From the NCBI RefSeq assembly GCF_001440395.1, contig NZ_LLXZ01000166.1:552-60406 (forward strand): DNA of 59,855 nt. The letters are read 5' to 3'. Shown one piece after another: positions 9,319 through 16,567 of this stretch. The notes beneath the pieces are model-generated. The model ran no database searches. It was not told where the DNA came from and was given only the letters and a program-made list of their open reading frames with translations. Each line of letters opens with the position of its first letter. The first letter of the stretch is position 1. The DNA is from Bradyrhizobium jicamae (GTDB lineage: Bacteria; Pseudomonadota; Alphaproteobacteria; Rhizobiales; Xanthobacteraceae). The position numbers were made by a program, and so were the translations under genes.

Positions 9319-10146
9319 ATGAACCTGCCGACCGAAATCATCGAGATGTTCGGCCAGACCTTGGCCAAGGTGGTGCCCGTCACGATCGCGCTGGCGCTGC
9401 TGTTCTCGCTGCTTTCGCATTTCTGGGCCTGCAATCCCGGCAAGCCATGGTGGCGCAAGCGCGAACTCGTCACCGACGTCTGCTACTGGTTCCTGGTGCC
9501 GCTGTTCGCGCGCGTATTCCGCATCGGGCTGCTGGTGCTCGGCGCCGCGCTGCTGTTTGGAATTCGCGATGCCGACGAACTGATCGCCTTCTACGACAAC
9601 GGCCACGGCCCGCTATCGACGCTGCCCTTGTGGCTGCAGGCGGTCCTGTTCCTGGTCGCAGCCGATTTCATGATGTACTGGCTGCACCGGATGTTTCATG
9701 GCGGCGGGTTCTGGAGATACCATGCCATCCATCATTCCTCGGAGGACGTGGACTGGATCTCGGCGGCGCGCTTTCACCCCGCCAACCTGCTGCTCGGGAC
9801 CATCGGGGTCGACGTCGCGCTGCTGCTGGCCGGCATTTCGCCGGGCGTGATGCTCTGGCTCGGGCCGTTCAACATCTTCCATTCGGCCTTCGTCCACGCC
9901 AATCTCAACTGGACGCTCGGGCCGTTCAAATATGTCGTGGCGACCCCGGTGTTTCACCGCTGGCACCACACCGCCCGCGAAGAGGGCGGCGACACCAATT
10001 TCGCAGGCACCTTTCCGCTCTGGGACCTCCTGTTCGGGACTTTCCGGATGCCGAAGGACAGCCTGCCGGAGCATTATGGCGTTGACGACCAGCCCTCGTT
10101 TCCCCGCGAGATCCTCGGGCAGCTGGCCTATCCATTTCGCAAGTAG
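9319..10146 (+). CDS. Fatty acid hydroxylase / sterol desaturase superfamily protein (copy A')
   Basis: A 275-residue paralogue of the protein at 5362, nearly collinear, with the same three histidine clusters (HRMFH, HAIHH, FHRWHH) and the same shared segments such as LSHFWACNPGKPWWRKRE. Both copies keep all di-iron ligands, so neither looks inactivated. About 100 nt separate it from the upstream membrane protein. The TAG stop at 10144-10146 abuts a palindromic repeat. Confidence 0.85.
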   Translation: MNLPTEIIEMFGQTLAKVVPVTIALALLFSLLSHFWACNPGKPWWRKRELVTDVCYWFLVPLFARVFRIGLLVLGAALLFGIRDADELIAFYDNGHGPLSTLPLWLQAVLFLVAADFMMYWLHRMFHGGGFWRYHAIHHSSEDVDWISAARFHPANLLLGTIGVDVALLLAGISPGVMLWLGPFNIFHSAFVHANLNWTLGPFKYVVATPVFHRWHHTAREEGGDTNFAGTFPLWDLLFGTFRMPKDSLPEHYGVDDQPSFPREILGQLAYPFRK

Positions 10147-10215
10147 AGCATGACCCGGACCCGCGGGGCCGCGTTAGCGCAAAGTGGATACCGGTTTTCC
10201 GAAAAGGTCATGCTC
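10146..10215. repeat. Dispersed palindromic repeat (GAGCATGACC family)
   Basis: The ends form a perfect 10-bp inverted repeat (GAGCATGACC / GGTCATGCTC), with an inner AAGTGGATACCGGTTTTCCG segment. The same inner core recurs at 47603-47651. It begins on the last base of the hydroxylase stop codon. Such elements are common between genes in Bradyrhizobium (recalled knowledge). Confidence 0.75.
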
Positions 10216-10362
10216 AAATCAAAAGGGTAAATGGCGGATTTCTTGCCGCCGGGCGGGGCCTATTTGCCCTTTGTTCATGAATTGTCGTCAGATTCACCTT
10301 GTCGGGCGCCGGTTCCGCTGTGTATCCGCCATTGCCGGCCAGTTGATGCCCCGGGGTAGAGT

Positions 10363-10863
10363 ATGTCGTTCAAGTTTCCGCGTATTCGCGCACGCGCGCG
10401 TTTTGGATTGCGTTCCCTCGTTGCAGGAATCCTGCTGTGGCCGGCCGTCTGTCTGGCCGCGCCCGATCCCGACAGCATAGCCGTCTATGTCGATCAGGCG
10501 AAGCTCGTGAAGCTTCCTGCCAAGGTCTCCACCATCGTGGTTGGAAACCCGCTGATTGCCGACGTGACGCTGCAGAGCGGCGGTATCGTCGTGGTTACCG
10601 GCAAGGGCTACGGCGCAACCAACTTCATCGCCATGGACCGCAACGGCGAGGTGCTGGTGGACCGCCAGATTCAGGTCGAAGGTCCGCCCGATCAACTCGT
10701 TACCGTGTATCGCGGCGTCGAGCGGGAATCCTATAGCTGCATGCCGATCTGCCAGCGCCGCGTCACCCTCGGCGACGGTGACATGTATTTCAGGACCGCA
10801 ATCGGTCAGGCCGGTTCGCTCTCCGGGCAGGCCGCGGGAGCCGCGGCGGGCGGCATCAGGTGA
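10363..10863 (+). CDS. Secreted pilus-formation N-domain protein
   Basis: A 166-residue protein with a signal peptide (hydrophobic stretch ending CLAAPDP). It consists of the T2SS/T3SS pilus-formation N-terminal domain that also starts the CpaC secretin in this window: compare VVGNPLIADVTLQSGG with VADPKIANAVVRTTQ in CpaC. The secretin barrel is absent, so it is a stand-alone N domain. A short tail has two cysteines (YSCMPICQRR) and a Gly/Ala-rich end. It precedes two TadE-like genes and is probably an accessory periplasmic Tad component. Confidence 0.8.
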   Translation: MSFKFPRIRARARFGLRSLVAGILLWPAVCLAAPDPDSIAVYVDQAKLVKLPAKVSTIVVGNPLIADVTLQSGGIVVVTGKGYGATNFIAMDRNGEVLVDRQIQVEGPPDQLVTVYRGVERESYSCMPICQRRVTLGDGDMYFRTAIGQAGSLSGQAAGAAAGGIR

Positions 10864-10880
10864 GTCTGTTGCGATAAGAA

Positions 10881-10902
10881 CCCGCCGGCAATCTCCGGCG
10901 GG
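10881..10902. other. Intergenic GC-rich hairpin
   Basis: CCCGCCGG and CCGGCGGG face each other across a 6-nt loop just after the N-domain gene. There is no T-run, so it looks like a transcript-stability or rho-linked structure rather than an intrinsic terminator. Confidence 0.45.
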
Positions 10903-11026
10903 CTCGCGGCACGGTTAAGAGATGATTGACGGAACGGGTCGCTCTGGCTGGATCGGCCGAAACAATTCAACAATCAGTTTCGGGTAGGTTTTCGCGGCAA
11001 TCCCCTCGCGTTCTGAGGTCTAGTCG

Positions 11027-11560
11027 ATGCCGCCTTCCACGCCTCCCAAGACAAACATCCTGCGCCGGTTTCGTCGCAATCGAAGGGGCACGGCCGCCGT
11101 CGAGTTCGCGCTGGTCGCGCCGATATTCTTCGGCGTCCTGTTCGCGATCATCGAACTGGCGCTGGTGTTCTTTGCCAGCCAGATTCTCGAGACGGTGACG
11201 CAGGACACGTCGCGTCTGATCATGACGGGCCAGGCGCAGAACTCCTCCTTCACCCAGGCGCAATTCAAGAACGCCGTTTGTGCCAAGCTCACCGTCATGT
11301 TCGATTGTGTCAACGGCATCTCGATCGACGTGCAGAGCTACACCGCGTTTTCCAGCGTCAACGTTGCCGACCCGATCGTTTCGGGAAATTTCGTTCCTCC
11401 GAACAATTATACGCCGGGCGGACCCGGCGACATCGTCGTCGTCCGGCTGTTCTACAAATGGCCGCTGTTCGTCACCGGCCTCGGCTTCAACGTCGCAAAT
11501 ATCAGCGGCAATAAGCGGCTGTTGACTGCGACCGCCGCGTTCCAGAACGAACCTTACTAG
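11027..11560 (+). CDS. TadE-family pseudopilin
   Basis: A 177-residue protein with a basic N-terminus (RRFRRNRRG) followed by the TadE signature GTAAVEFALVAPIFF, in which the Glu at +5 of the mature helix is conserved as in type IV prepilins. It should be processed by CpaA and take part in pilus assembly from the inner membrane. The next gene, 11 nt downstream, is a second member. Confidence 0.85.
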   Translation: MPPSTPPKTNILRRFRRNRRGTAAVEFALVAPIFFGVLFAIIELALVFFASQILETVTQDTSRLIMTGQAQNSSFTQAQFKNAVCAKLTVMFDCVNGISIDVQSYTAFSSVNVADPIVSGNFVPPNNYTPGGPGDIVVVRLFYKWPLFVTGLGFNVANISGNKRLLTATAAFQNEPY

Positions 11561-11571
11561 GGCCAAGGACA

Positions 11572-12153
11572 ATGAATCCGATGAGCACAATCTGGCTTCG
11601 CATGCGCCGCCGCGCAGGTGAGTTGCGGGGCAACAACAGCGGTGTGGCGGCCGTCGAATTCGCCATGATCATTCCGCTGATGGCGATGCTGCTCGTGGGA
11701 ACCAACGAGTTCTCGGCCGGCGTCGCCGTCGACCGCAAGGTGACGATCATGGCGCGTACGCTGTCGGACCTGACGTCGCAGAACGAGAAGGTCACCGATT
11801 CGCAGTTGACCAACTTCTTCAACGCCAGCAAGGCGATCATGACGCCCTATGCGTCGGCGCCGGTGGAGGGAACGATCTCCGAACTCTGGATCAATCCGAC
11901 CACGCTGAAGGCGCGGGTGCAGTGGAGCAAAGGTGCCAACGCACACTCCGCGGGCGACATCATCGAGATTCCGGAGGCGCTCAAGATCGCCGGCACCTAC
12001 CTGATCTACAGCGAGGTGAAATACAAGTACGTCCCCAGCGTCGCCTGGTTTCTCAATAAGGCGAACGGCATCACGCTGAGCGATGTCACCTTCACCCGTC
12101 CGCGTCAGTCGCTTTGCGTGATGTACAACACGACGGTCTGCAGCCAGACGTGA
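11572..12153 (+). CDS. TadE/TadG-like pseudopilin
   Basis: A 193-residue protein with a basic leader and the helix SGVAAVEFAMIIPLMAML, again the TadE-type cleavage and helix pattern. It is too short for a full TadG with a von Willebrand domain. Two cysteines near the C-terminus (LCVMYNTTVCSQT) could form a disulphide. It starts 11 nt after the preceding TadE gene and is followed by a terminator, so the pair ends this operon. Confidence 0.82.
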   Translation: MNPMSTIWLRMRRRAGELRGNNSGVAAVEFAMIIPLMAMLLVGTNEFSAGVAVDRKVTIMARTLSDLTSQNEKVTDSQLTNFFNASKAIMTPYASAPVEGTISELWINPTTLKARVQWSKGANAHSAGDIIEIPEALKIAGTYLIYSEVKYKYVPSVAWFLNKANGITLSDVTFTRPRQSLCVMYNTTVCSQT

Positions 12154-12187
12154 GACGGTCGCGCCTGACGCGAATGAGGGCACAAGA

Positions 12188-12216
12188 AAAAGGCCGCGCC
12201 ATGGGCGCGGCCTTTT
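12188..12216. terminator. Bidirectional intrinsic terminator
   Basis: The 13-bp stem AAAAGGCCGCGCC pairs with GGCGCGGCCTTTT across a 3-nt loop. The arms supply U-runs in both directions. It serves the convergent TadE-like gene (plus) and cspA (minus). Confidence 0.85.
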
Positions 12217-12281
12217 GATTTATTCGGCTGAATTGTTCAGCGGCGGTCTTCGGGACGCTGTCGCATGCGCCCGAAAATCGC

Positions 12282-12494
12282 TTATCCGGCGGCGCGCAGA
12301 TTGTCGGCCGAAGATTTGCCAGAGCGGCGATCTGCCACGATTTCGTAGGAGATCTTCTGGCCTTCACGCAACGTTCCGAGGCCGGCACGCTCGACAGCGC
12401 TGATGTGCACGAACACGTCATTGCCGCCGTCATCCGGCTGGATGAAGCCATAGCCCTTGGTTGCGTTAAACCACTTCACGGTTCCCATGCTCAC
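12282..12494 (-). CDS. cspA: Cold shock protein, CspA family
   Basis: A 70-residue cold shock domain protein with both RNA-binding motifs, KGYGFIQ (RNP1) and DVFVHIS (RNP2). It starts at a GTG at 12494 with AAGGGA eight nt upstream; an in-frame ATG two codons later is an alternative. It binds single-stranded RNA and acts as an RNA chaperone. A long untranslated leader precedes it, and infA and a DEAD-box helicase lie upstream on the same strand. Confidence 0.93.
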   Translation of the reverse strand: MSMGTVKWFNATKGYGFIQPDDGGNDVFVHISAVERAGLGTLREGQKISYEIVADRRSGKSSADNLRAAG

Positions 12495-12766
12495 TGGGGT
12501 AGTCCCTTCTCAGATATACAAGTCGTAGCCCACCCTTCGATGGGCTGGTGAGATCGAATTTTTGGAAGGGTCGTCAGCGTCTAAACCGGCTGTACCGGTG
12601 GATAGCTAATGTCGTCCGGCCGAAAATCGATGCTTAATATTATTCGATTGCATCAGTCAAAACAATCCTGACGTGCACGATTTTTTGATTCGGCCGGCCA
12701 GCCGGCCGCGTTCGCGCACGATAAGGAGCGTATCGGGCGCGTTTTTGCGGGACGTTAAGGGTTCGT
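12495..12766 (-). promoter_or_regulatory. Long leader/promoter region of cspA
   Basis: The 272-nt gap between infA and cspA contains no ORF of note. About 35 nt before the GTG is a small hairpin (AGCCCA / TGGGCT, 12529-12547). Long structured leaders are typical of cold-shock mRNAs in other bacteria; whether this one acts so is inference. Confidence 0.45.
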
Positions 12767-13054
12767 TTACCGGCGACGGAACTGTCCGCCGCGCGGTGGC
12801 GCACCGCGTGGGGCGCCGGGATTGCTGGGACGCTCGTCCTTGTGACGGAAGATCAGGCGTCCTTTCTCCAGGTCATAGGGTGACATTTCGATCGTGACCC
12901 GATCGCCTGCGAGCGTCTTGATCCGGTTCTTCTTCATCTTGCCCGCGGTATAGGCAACAATCTCGTGTCCGGCATCGAGCTGCACGCGATAGCGCGCGTC
13001 GGGGAGGATTTCGGTCACCAGTCCTTCGAACTGGATCAGCTCTTCTTTAGCCAT
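12767..13054 (-). CDS. infA: Translation initiation factor IF-1
   Basis: A 95-residue S1/OB-fold protein beginning MAKEELIQFEG with the IF-1 core (EILPDARYRVQL, GKMKKNRIKTLAGDRV, SPYDLEKGRLIFRHK). The usual length is about 72 residues. The extra C-terminal tail is rich in Pro, Gly and Arg (ending GGQFRRR) and may add RNA contacts. It lies 23 nt downstream of the helicase gene and is probably co-transcribed with it. Confidence 0.95.
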   Translation of the reverse strand: MAKEELIQFEGLVTEILPDARYRVQLDAGHEIVAYTAGKMKKNRIKTLAGDRVTIEMSPYDLEKGRLIFRHKDERPSNPGAPRGAPPRGGQFRRR

Positions 13055-13077
13055 GGTGGTCTCCAGGTCGATCGAGG

Positions 13078-14532
13078 CTAGCGCTGCGGTCGGTGGCTAC
13101 GGTTCGGTTGATTATTCGGACGGCTCTCGCGATGCAAGAAGGCGACGCCTTGAATGCCTTCGCTGTGGCCGGCTTGGCTCTTGCTGCCCTGCTGCGGCTG
13201 ACGCGGCGACTCATGCCGGTTCGGCTGCGGCGCGGCATTATTACCACCACCGCGGCGTCGTCGGCGAGGGCCTTTTGACGGCTGCTGCTCATTGGAACGG
13301 CCGGCATGGGCGCGCGGCGCGGACCGCCCGTTCCGGTGCTGGGCGGAGTGATGCGCGGCTGCCGGCGCGGCGTCGCGGCTCCCCGGCGTGCGGCGGTCTT
13401 CCCGGGGCAGCGCAATACGGATCAGCCGCTCGATGTCGCGCAGATAGCCCATCTCCTCGGCGCCCGCGATCAGCGAGATCGCGACGCCTTCCCTGCCGGC
13501 GCGGGCGGTGCGGCCGATGCGGTGGACATAGGTTTCGGGCACATTGGGCAGGTCGAAATTCACCACATGGCTGATGCCGTCGACGTCGATGCCGCGGGCG
13601 GCGATGTCGGTGGCGACCAAGGTACGGATCTCGCCGGAGCGGAACGCGGCAAGTACGCGTTCCCGGTGGTTCTGCGACTTGTTGCCGTGAATGGCGTTGG
13701 CCTCGATGCCAGCCTTGGCCAGCACCTTCACCACCTTGTCGGCGCCGTGCTTGGTGCGGGTAAACACAAGCGCGCGGTCGACCGGCTCCTGCTTTAGAAG
13801 CTGCGCCAGCACCGCCGGTTTGGCGGCGAAATCGACCTGGATGATGCGCTGGGCGATCCGGTCGGCCGTCGAGGCCACTGGGGTCACCGCCACCCGCGCC
13901 GGGTCGCGCAGCATGGATTCGGCGAGTTCCGCGATATCCTTCGGCATGGTGGCCGAGAAGAACAGCGTCTGCCGCTTGATCGGCAGCTTGGCGACGACTT
14001 TGCGGATGTCGTTGATGAAGCCCATGTCGAGCATGCGGTCGGCTTCGTCGAGCACCAGGAACTCGACCTGGTTCAGCTTCAGCCCGTTGCTTTGGACGAG
14101 GTCGAGCAGGCGGCCGGGGGTGGCCACCATCACTTCCACGCCCTGCATGACCGAGCGGACCTGCCGGCCCATCGGCACGCCGCCGATCGCCAGTGCCGAG
14201 GTCAGGCGGATGTGGCGGCCATAGGCATTGAAGCTGTCGAGGATCTGCCCTGAGAGCTCGCGGGTGGGAGACAGCACCAGCACGCGGCAGCTCTTCGGCT
14301 GCGGCCGGACGCGGTTCTCAAGGATCCGGTGCAGGATCGGCAGTGCGAAGGCCGCGGTCTTGCCGGTCCCGGTCTGGGCGATGCCGACGACGTCGCGGCC
14401 GGTCATTGCGATGGGGATGGTCTGGGCCTGGATGGGCGTGGGCGTGTGGTAATTTTCTTCCTTGAGCGCACGCGAGATGGGATCGGCGAGGCCGAAATCC
14501 TGAAAGGAGGTCAAAAGGGTGGTTCTTTCCAT
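13078..14532 (-). CDS. rhlE: DEAD-box ATP-dependent RNA helicase, RhlE-like
   Basis: A 484-residue helicase with all motifs in order: Q motif (TPTPIQAQTIP), AQTGTGKT (I), PTRELSGQ (Ia), TPGRL (Ib), DEAD within VLDEADRMLDMG (II), FSATMP (III), TDIAARGIDV (V) and HRIGRTARAGREG (VI). After about residue 370 comes a low-complexity basic tail rich in Arg, Asn, Gln and Gly, typical of RhlE/CsdA-type proteins that act on ribosome assembly and mRNA decay. With infA and cspA downstream it fits a cold-adaptation set. Confidence 0.93.
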   Translation of the reverse strand: MERTTLLTSFQDFGLADPISRALKEENYHTPTPIQAQTIPIAMTGRDVVGIAQTGTGKTAAFALPILHRILENRVRPQPKSCRVLVLSPTRELSGQILDSFNAYGRHIRLTSALAIGGVPMGRQVRSVMQGVEVMVATPGRLLDLVQSNGLKLNQVEFLVLDEADRMLDMGFINDIRKVVAKLPIKRQTLFFSATMPKDIAELAESMLRDPARVAVTPVASTADRIAQRIIQVDFAAKPAVLAQLLKQEPVDRALVFTRTKHGADKVVKVLAKAGIEANAIHGNKSQNHRERVLAAFRSGEIRTLVATDIAARGIDVDGISHVVNFDLPNVPETYVHRIGRTARAGREGVAISLIAGAEEMGYLRDIERLIRIALPREDRRTPGSRDAAPAAAHHSAQHRNGRSAPRAHAGRSNEQQPSKGPRRRRRGGGNNAAPQPNRHESPRQPQQGSKSQAGHSEGIQGVAFLHRESRPNNQPNRSHRPQR

Positions 14533-14987
14533 AAAAAGCGCAGGCGCCCGGCGGTTTCAGCCAGGGAGCGCGCGAGTGTGTCCAGAGACACCCGCGTGTC
14601 TGGGGCGTCGGTTTTGCTAGCTGAAGGGGGCAAGCCAGAAACCGCAAAACGGGATCAGAACACGCGGCTCGCAGGGACCTGATGATTCTCTAGGTCACGG
14701 GGATCATATGGAGCAGTCGCACGGCGCTTTCAAGGTGAATTCCGCGTGTGCCGCTGGGCGCAGTTAAGGAAACCGATCGGCCCGGCCGTGCTGCCGCGCG
14801 TCAGGTCCAAACGATCAAAAAGCGTGCAAGAAATTTAGCCAAATTGCGGGCTTTGCACAAAAAATAGATAGTTTGCCGCCAAAGCATACATTTTCGAAGC
14901 TCAGGAAATAGGCATGTCTGGCGGGATCGGTTTTCGCGCGACCGGAATTTTCAAGCGATTAGAGTAGCTTATGTCCCCATAAAGCCG
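14533..14987. other. Divergent intergenic region, helicase / urea transporter
   Basis: No gene was found in this stretch. The helicase leader holds a small hairpin (AGACAC / GTGTCT, 14586-14601). Further right, GTGCAA at 14824-14829 faces TTGCAC at 14853-14858. These half-sites lie 130-165 nt above the sigma-54 element, a usual enhancer distance, but do not match the full NtrC consensus. Confidence 0.5.
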
Positions 14988-15003
14988 TGGCATGGTTCTT
15001 GCG
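14988..15003 (+). promoter_or_regulatory. Sigma-54 (RpoN) promoter of the urt operon
   Basis: TGGCATGGTTCTTGCG fits the -24/-12 consensus TGGCAC-N5-TTGC with the invariant GG and GC dinucleotides exactly 10 nt apart. It lies 70 nt before the urtA ATG. Sigma-54 control of urea uptake by the nitrogen regulator NtrC is well known in other proteobacteria, and this placement agrees with it. Confidence 0.75.
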
Positions 15004-15010
15004 ATTCCCT

Positions 15011-15058
15011 TGACGCAGGCGGCCGTGGGGCCGTTCGCAGCGTTTAACGCCTGCGTCA
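15011..15058. promoter_or_regulatory. 11-bp inverted repeat at the urtA start site
   Basis: TGACGCAGGCG (15011-15021) and CGCCTGCGTCA (15048-15058) are perfect inverted copies 26 nt apart. Transcription from the sigma-54 element should begin near 15014, inside the first arm, while the second arm ends right before the ribosome site GGGAG (15059-15063). It could be an operator over the start site or a leader hairpin. Confidence 0.5.
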
Positions 15059-15073
15059 GGGAGATGACAGTTC

Positions 15074-16390
15074 ATGCTTACAAAATTGACTCACGATATA
15101 GCGACGCTGAGCCGCCGCCGCTGGCTGGCGGCCACCGCCGGCCTGGTTCTGGGTCTGGCGGCGTTCTCGAACGCCAAGGCGCAGGAGACCATCAAGGTCG
15201 GCGTCCTGCACTCACTCTCCGGCACCATGGCCATCAGCGAAACCACGCTGAAGGACACCATCCTCTTCCTGATCGACGAGCAGAACAAGAAGGGCGGCGT
15301 GATGGGCAAGAAGCTCGAAGCCGTCGTCGTCGACCCCGCGTCGAACTGGCCGCTGTTTGCCGAAAAGGCCCGCGAGCTGATCACCAAGGACAAGGTTTCG
15401 GTCGTGTTCGGCTGCTGGACCTCGGTGTCCCGCAAGTCCGTGCTCCCGGTATTCAAGGAGCTGAACTCGATCCTGTTCTACCCCGTGCAGTACGAGGGTG
15501 AAGAGTCCGAGCGCAACGTGTTCTACACCGGCGCCGCCCCGAACCAGCAGGCGATCCCCGCGGTCGACTACCTGATGAAGGACGAGAAGGTGAAGCGCTG
15601 GGTGCTGGCCGGCACCGACTACGTCTATCCGCGCACCACCAACAAGATCCTCGAAGCCTACTTGAAGTCGAAGGGCGTCAAGCAGGAAGACATCATGATC
15701 AACTACACGCCGTTCGGTCACTCCGACTGGCAGACGATCGTGGCCGACATCAAGAAGTTCGGCTCGGCCGGCAAGAAGACCGCCGTGGTCTCAACCATCA
15801 ACGGCGACGCCAACGTTCCCTTCTACAAGGAGCTCGGCAACCAGGGCATCAAGGCGACCGACATTCCGGTTGTCGCGTTCTCGGTCGGTGAAGAAGAACT
15901 CGCCGGCATCGACACCAAACCGCTGCTCGGCCATCTCGCCGCCTGGAACTACTTCCAGTCGATCAAGTCTCCGGAGAACGAGAAGTTCATCAAGGCGTGG
16001 CAGGCCTACACCAAGAATCCGAAGCGCGTGACCAACGATCCGATGGAAGCGCACGTCATCGGTTTCGACATGTGGGTCAAGGCGGTCGAGAAGGTGAAGT
16101 CGACCGATCCGGACAAGGTGATCGACGCTCTTCCGGGCATCGAAGCCAAGAACCTGACCGGCGGCACCTCCAAGATGCTTCCGAACCATCACATCACCAA
16201 ACCGGTGTTCATTGGCGAAATCAAAGCCAATGGCCAGTTCGACGTGGTGTGGAAGACCCCGGGCCTTGTCGCTGGCGACGCCTGGTCGAAGGAGCTCGAC
16301 GGCTCCAAGGACCTGATCGGCGACTGGGTCGGCAAGAAGTGCGGCAACTACAACACCAAGACCAACAAGTGCGGCGGTCAGGGCTCCTGA
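15074..16390 (+). CDS. urtA: Urea ABC transporter, substrate-binding protein
   Basis: A 438-residue periplasmic binding protein of the amide/urea type. The signal region has a twin-arginine-like motif (SRRRWLA) followed by a hydrophobic core and a cleavage site near NAKAQE. The mature start IKVGVLHSLSGTMAISE is characteristic of UrtA/FmdD proteins. It captures urea (or short amides) for the UrtBC permease. It is the first gene of urtABCDE, and urease genes follow directly, which settles urea over short amides as the likely substrate. Confidence 0.93.
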   Translation: MLTKLTHDIATLSRRRWLAATAGLVLGLAAFSNAKAQETIKVGVLHSLSGTMAISETTLKDTILFLIDEQNKKGGVMGKKLEAVVVDPASNWPLFAEKARELITKDKVSVVFGCWTSVSRKSVLPVFKELNSILFYPVQYEGEESERNVFYTGAAPNQQAIPAVDYLMKDEKVKRWVLAGTDYVYPRTTNKILEAYLKSKGVKQEDIMINYTPFGHSDWQTIVADIKKFGSAGKKTAVVSTINGDANVPFYKELGNQGIKATDIPVVAFSVGEEELAGIDTKPLLGHLAAWNYFQSIKSPENEKFIKAWQAYTKNPKRVTNDPMEAHVIGFDMWVKAVEKVKSTDPDKVIDALPGIEAKNLTGGTSKMLPNHHITKPVFIGEIKANGQFDVVWKTPGLVAGDAWSKELDGSKDLIGDWVGKKCGNYNTKTNKCGGQGS

Positions 16391-16567
16391 TCCCGATCTG
16401 GTCCGACAGGATCATCCCGATCTGATCCGAAGGATCGTGATCCTCCTGACGTAAAAAAGCCTTTTAAAAACTTCCAAGAGAACTTCCAAGAGAACTTGAA
16501 CTACAAGCAAGAACGGAGAAGGCGGCGATGCCGCCGCCTTCTCCCCACACTCCTGCCGGGGCGTATT
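16391..16567 (+). other. urtA-urtB spacer with short direct repeats
   Basis: This 177-nt spacer carries two exact copies of AACTTCCAAGAG (16469-16480 and 16481-16492), a near-repeat of CCCGATCTG-type sequence just after urtA, and the strong hairpin listed separately. No ORF was found in it. Confidence 0.5.
16515..16544 (+). other. Strong intercistronic hairpin between urtA and urtB
   Basis: The 13-bp perfect stem GGAGAAGGCGGCG closes on a 4-nt loop and is followed by CCACAC, not by a U-run. It therefore is not a classic terminator. Hairpins in this position often protect the binding-protein mRNA from 3' decay and keep permease expression lower. Confidence 0.7.

Noticed and set aside
16496..16567. 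Longer urtB with an Arg-rich start
   Set aside because: It would translate the 13-bp hairpin and put arginines before the signal sequence; GTG 16568 fits better.
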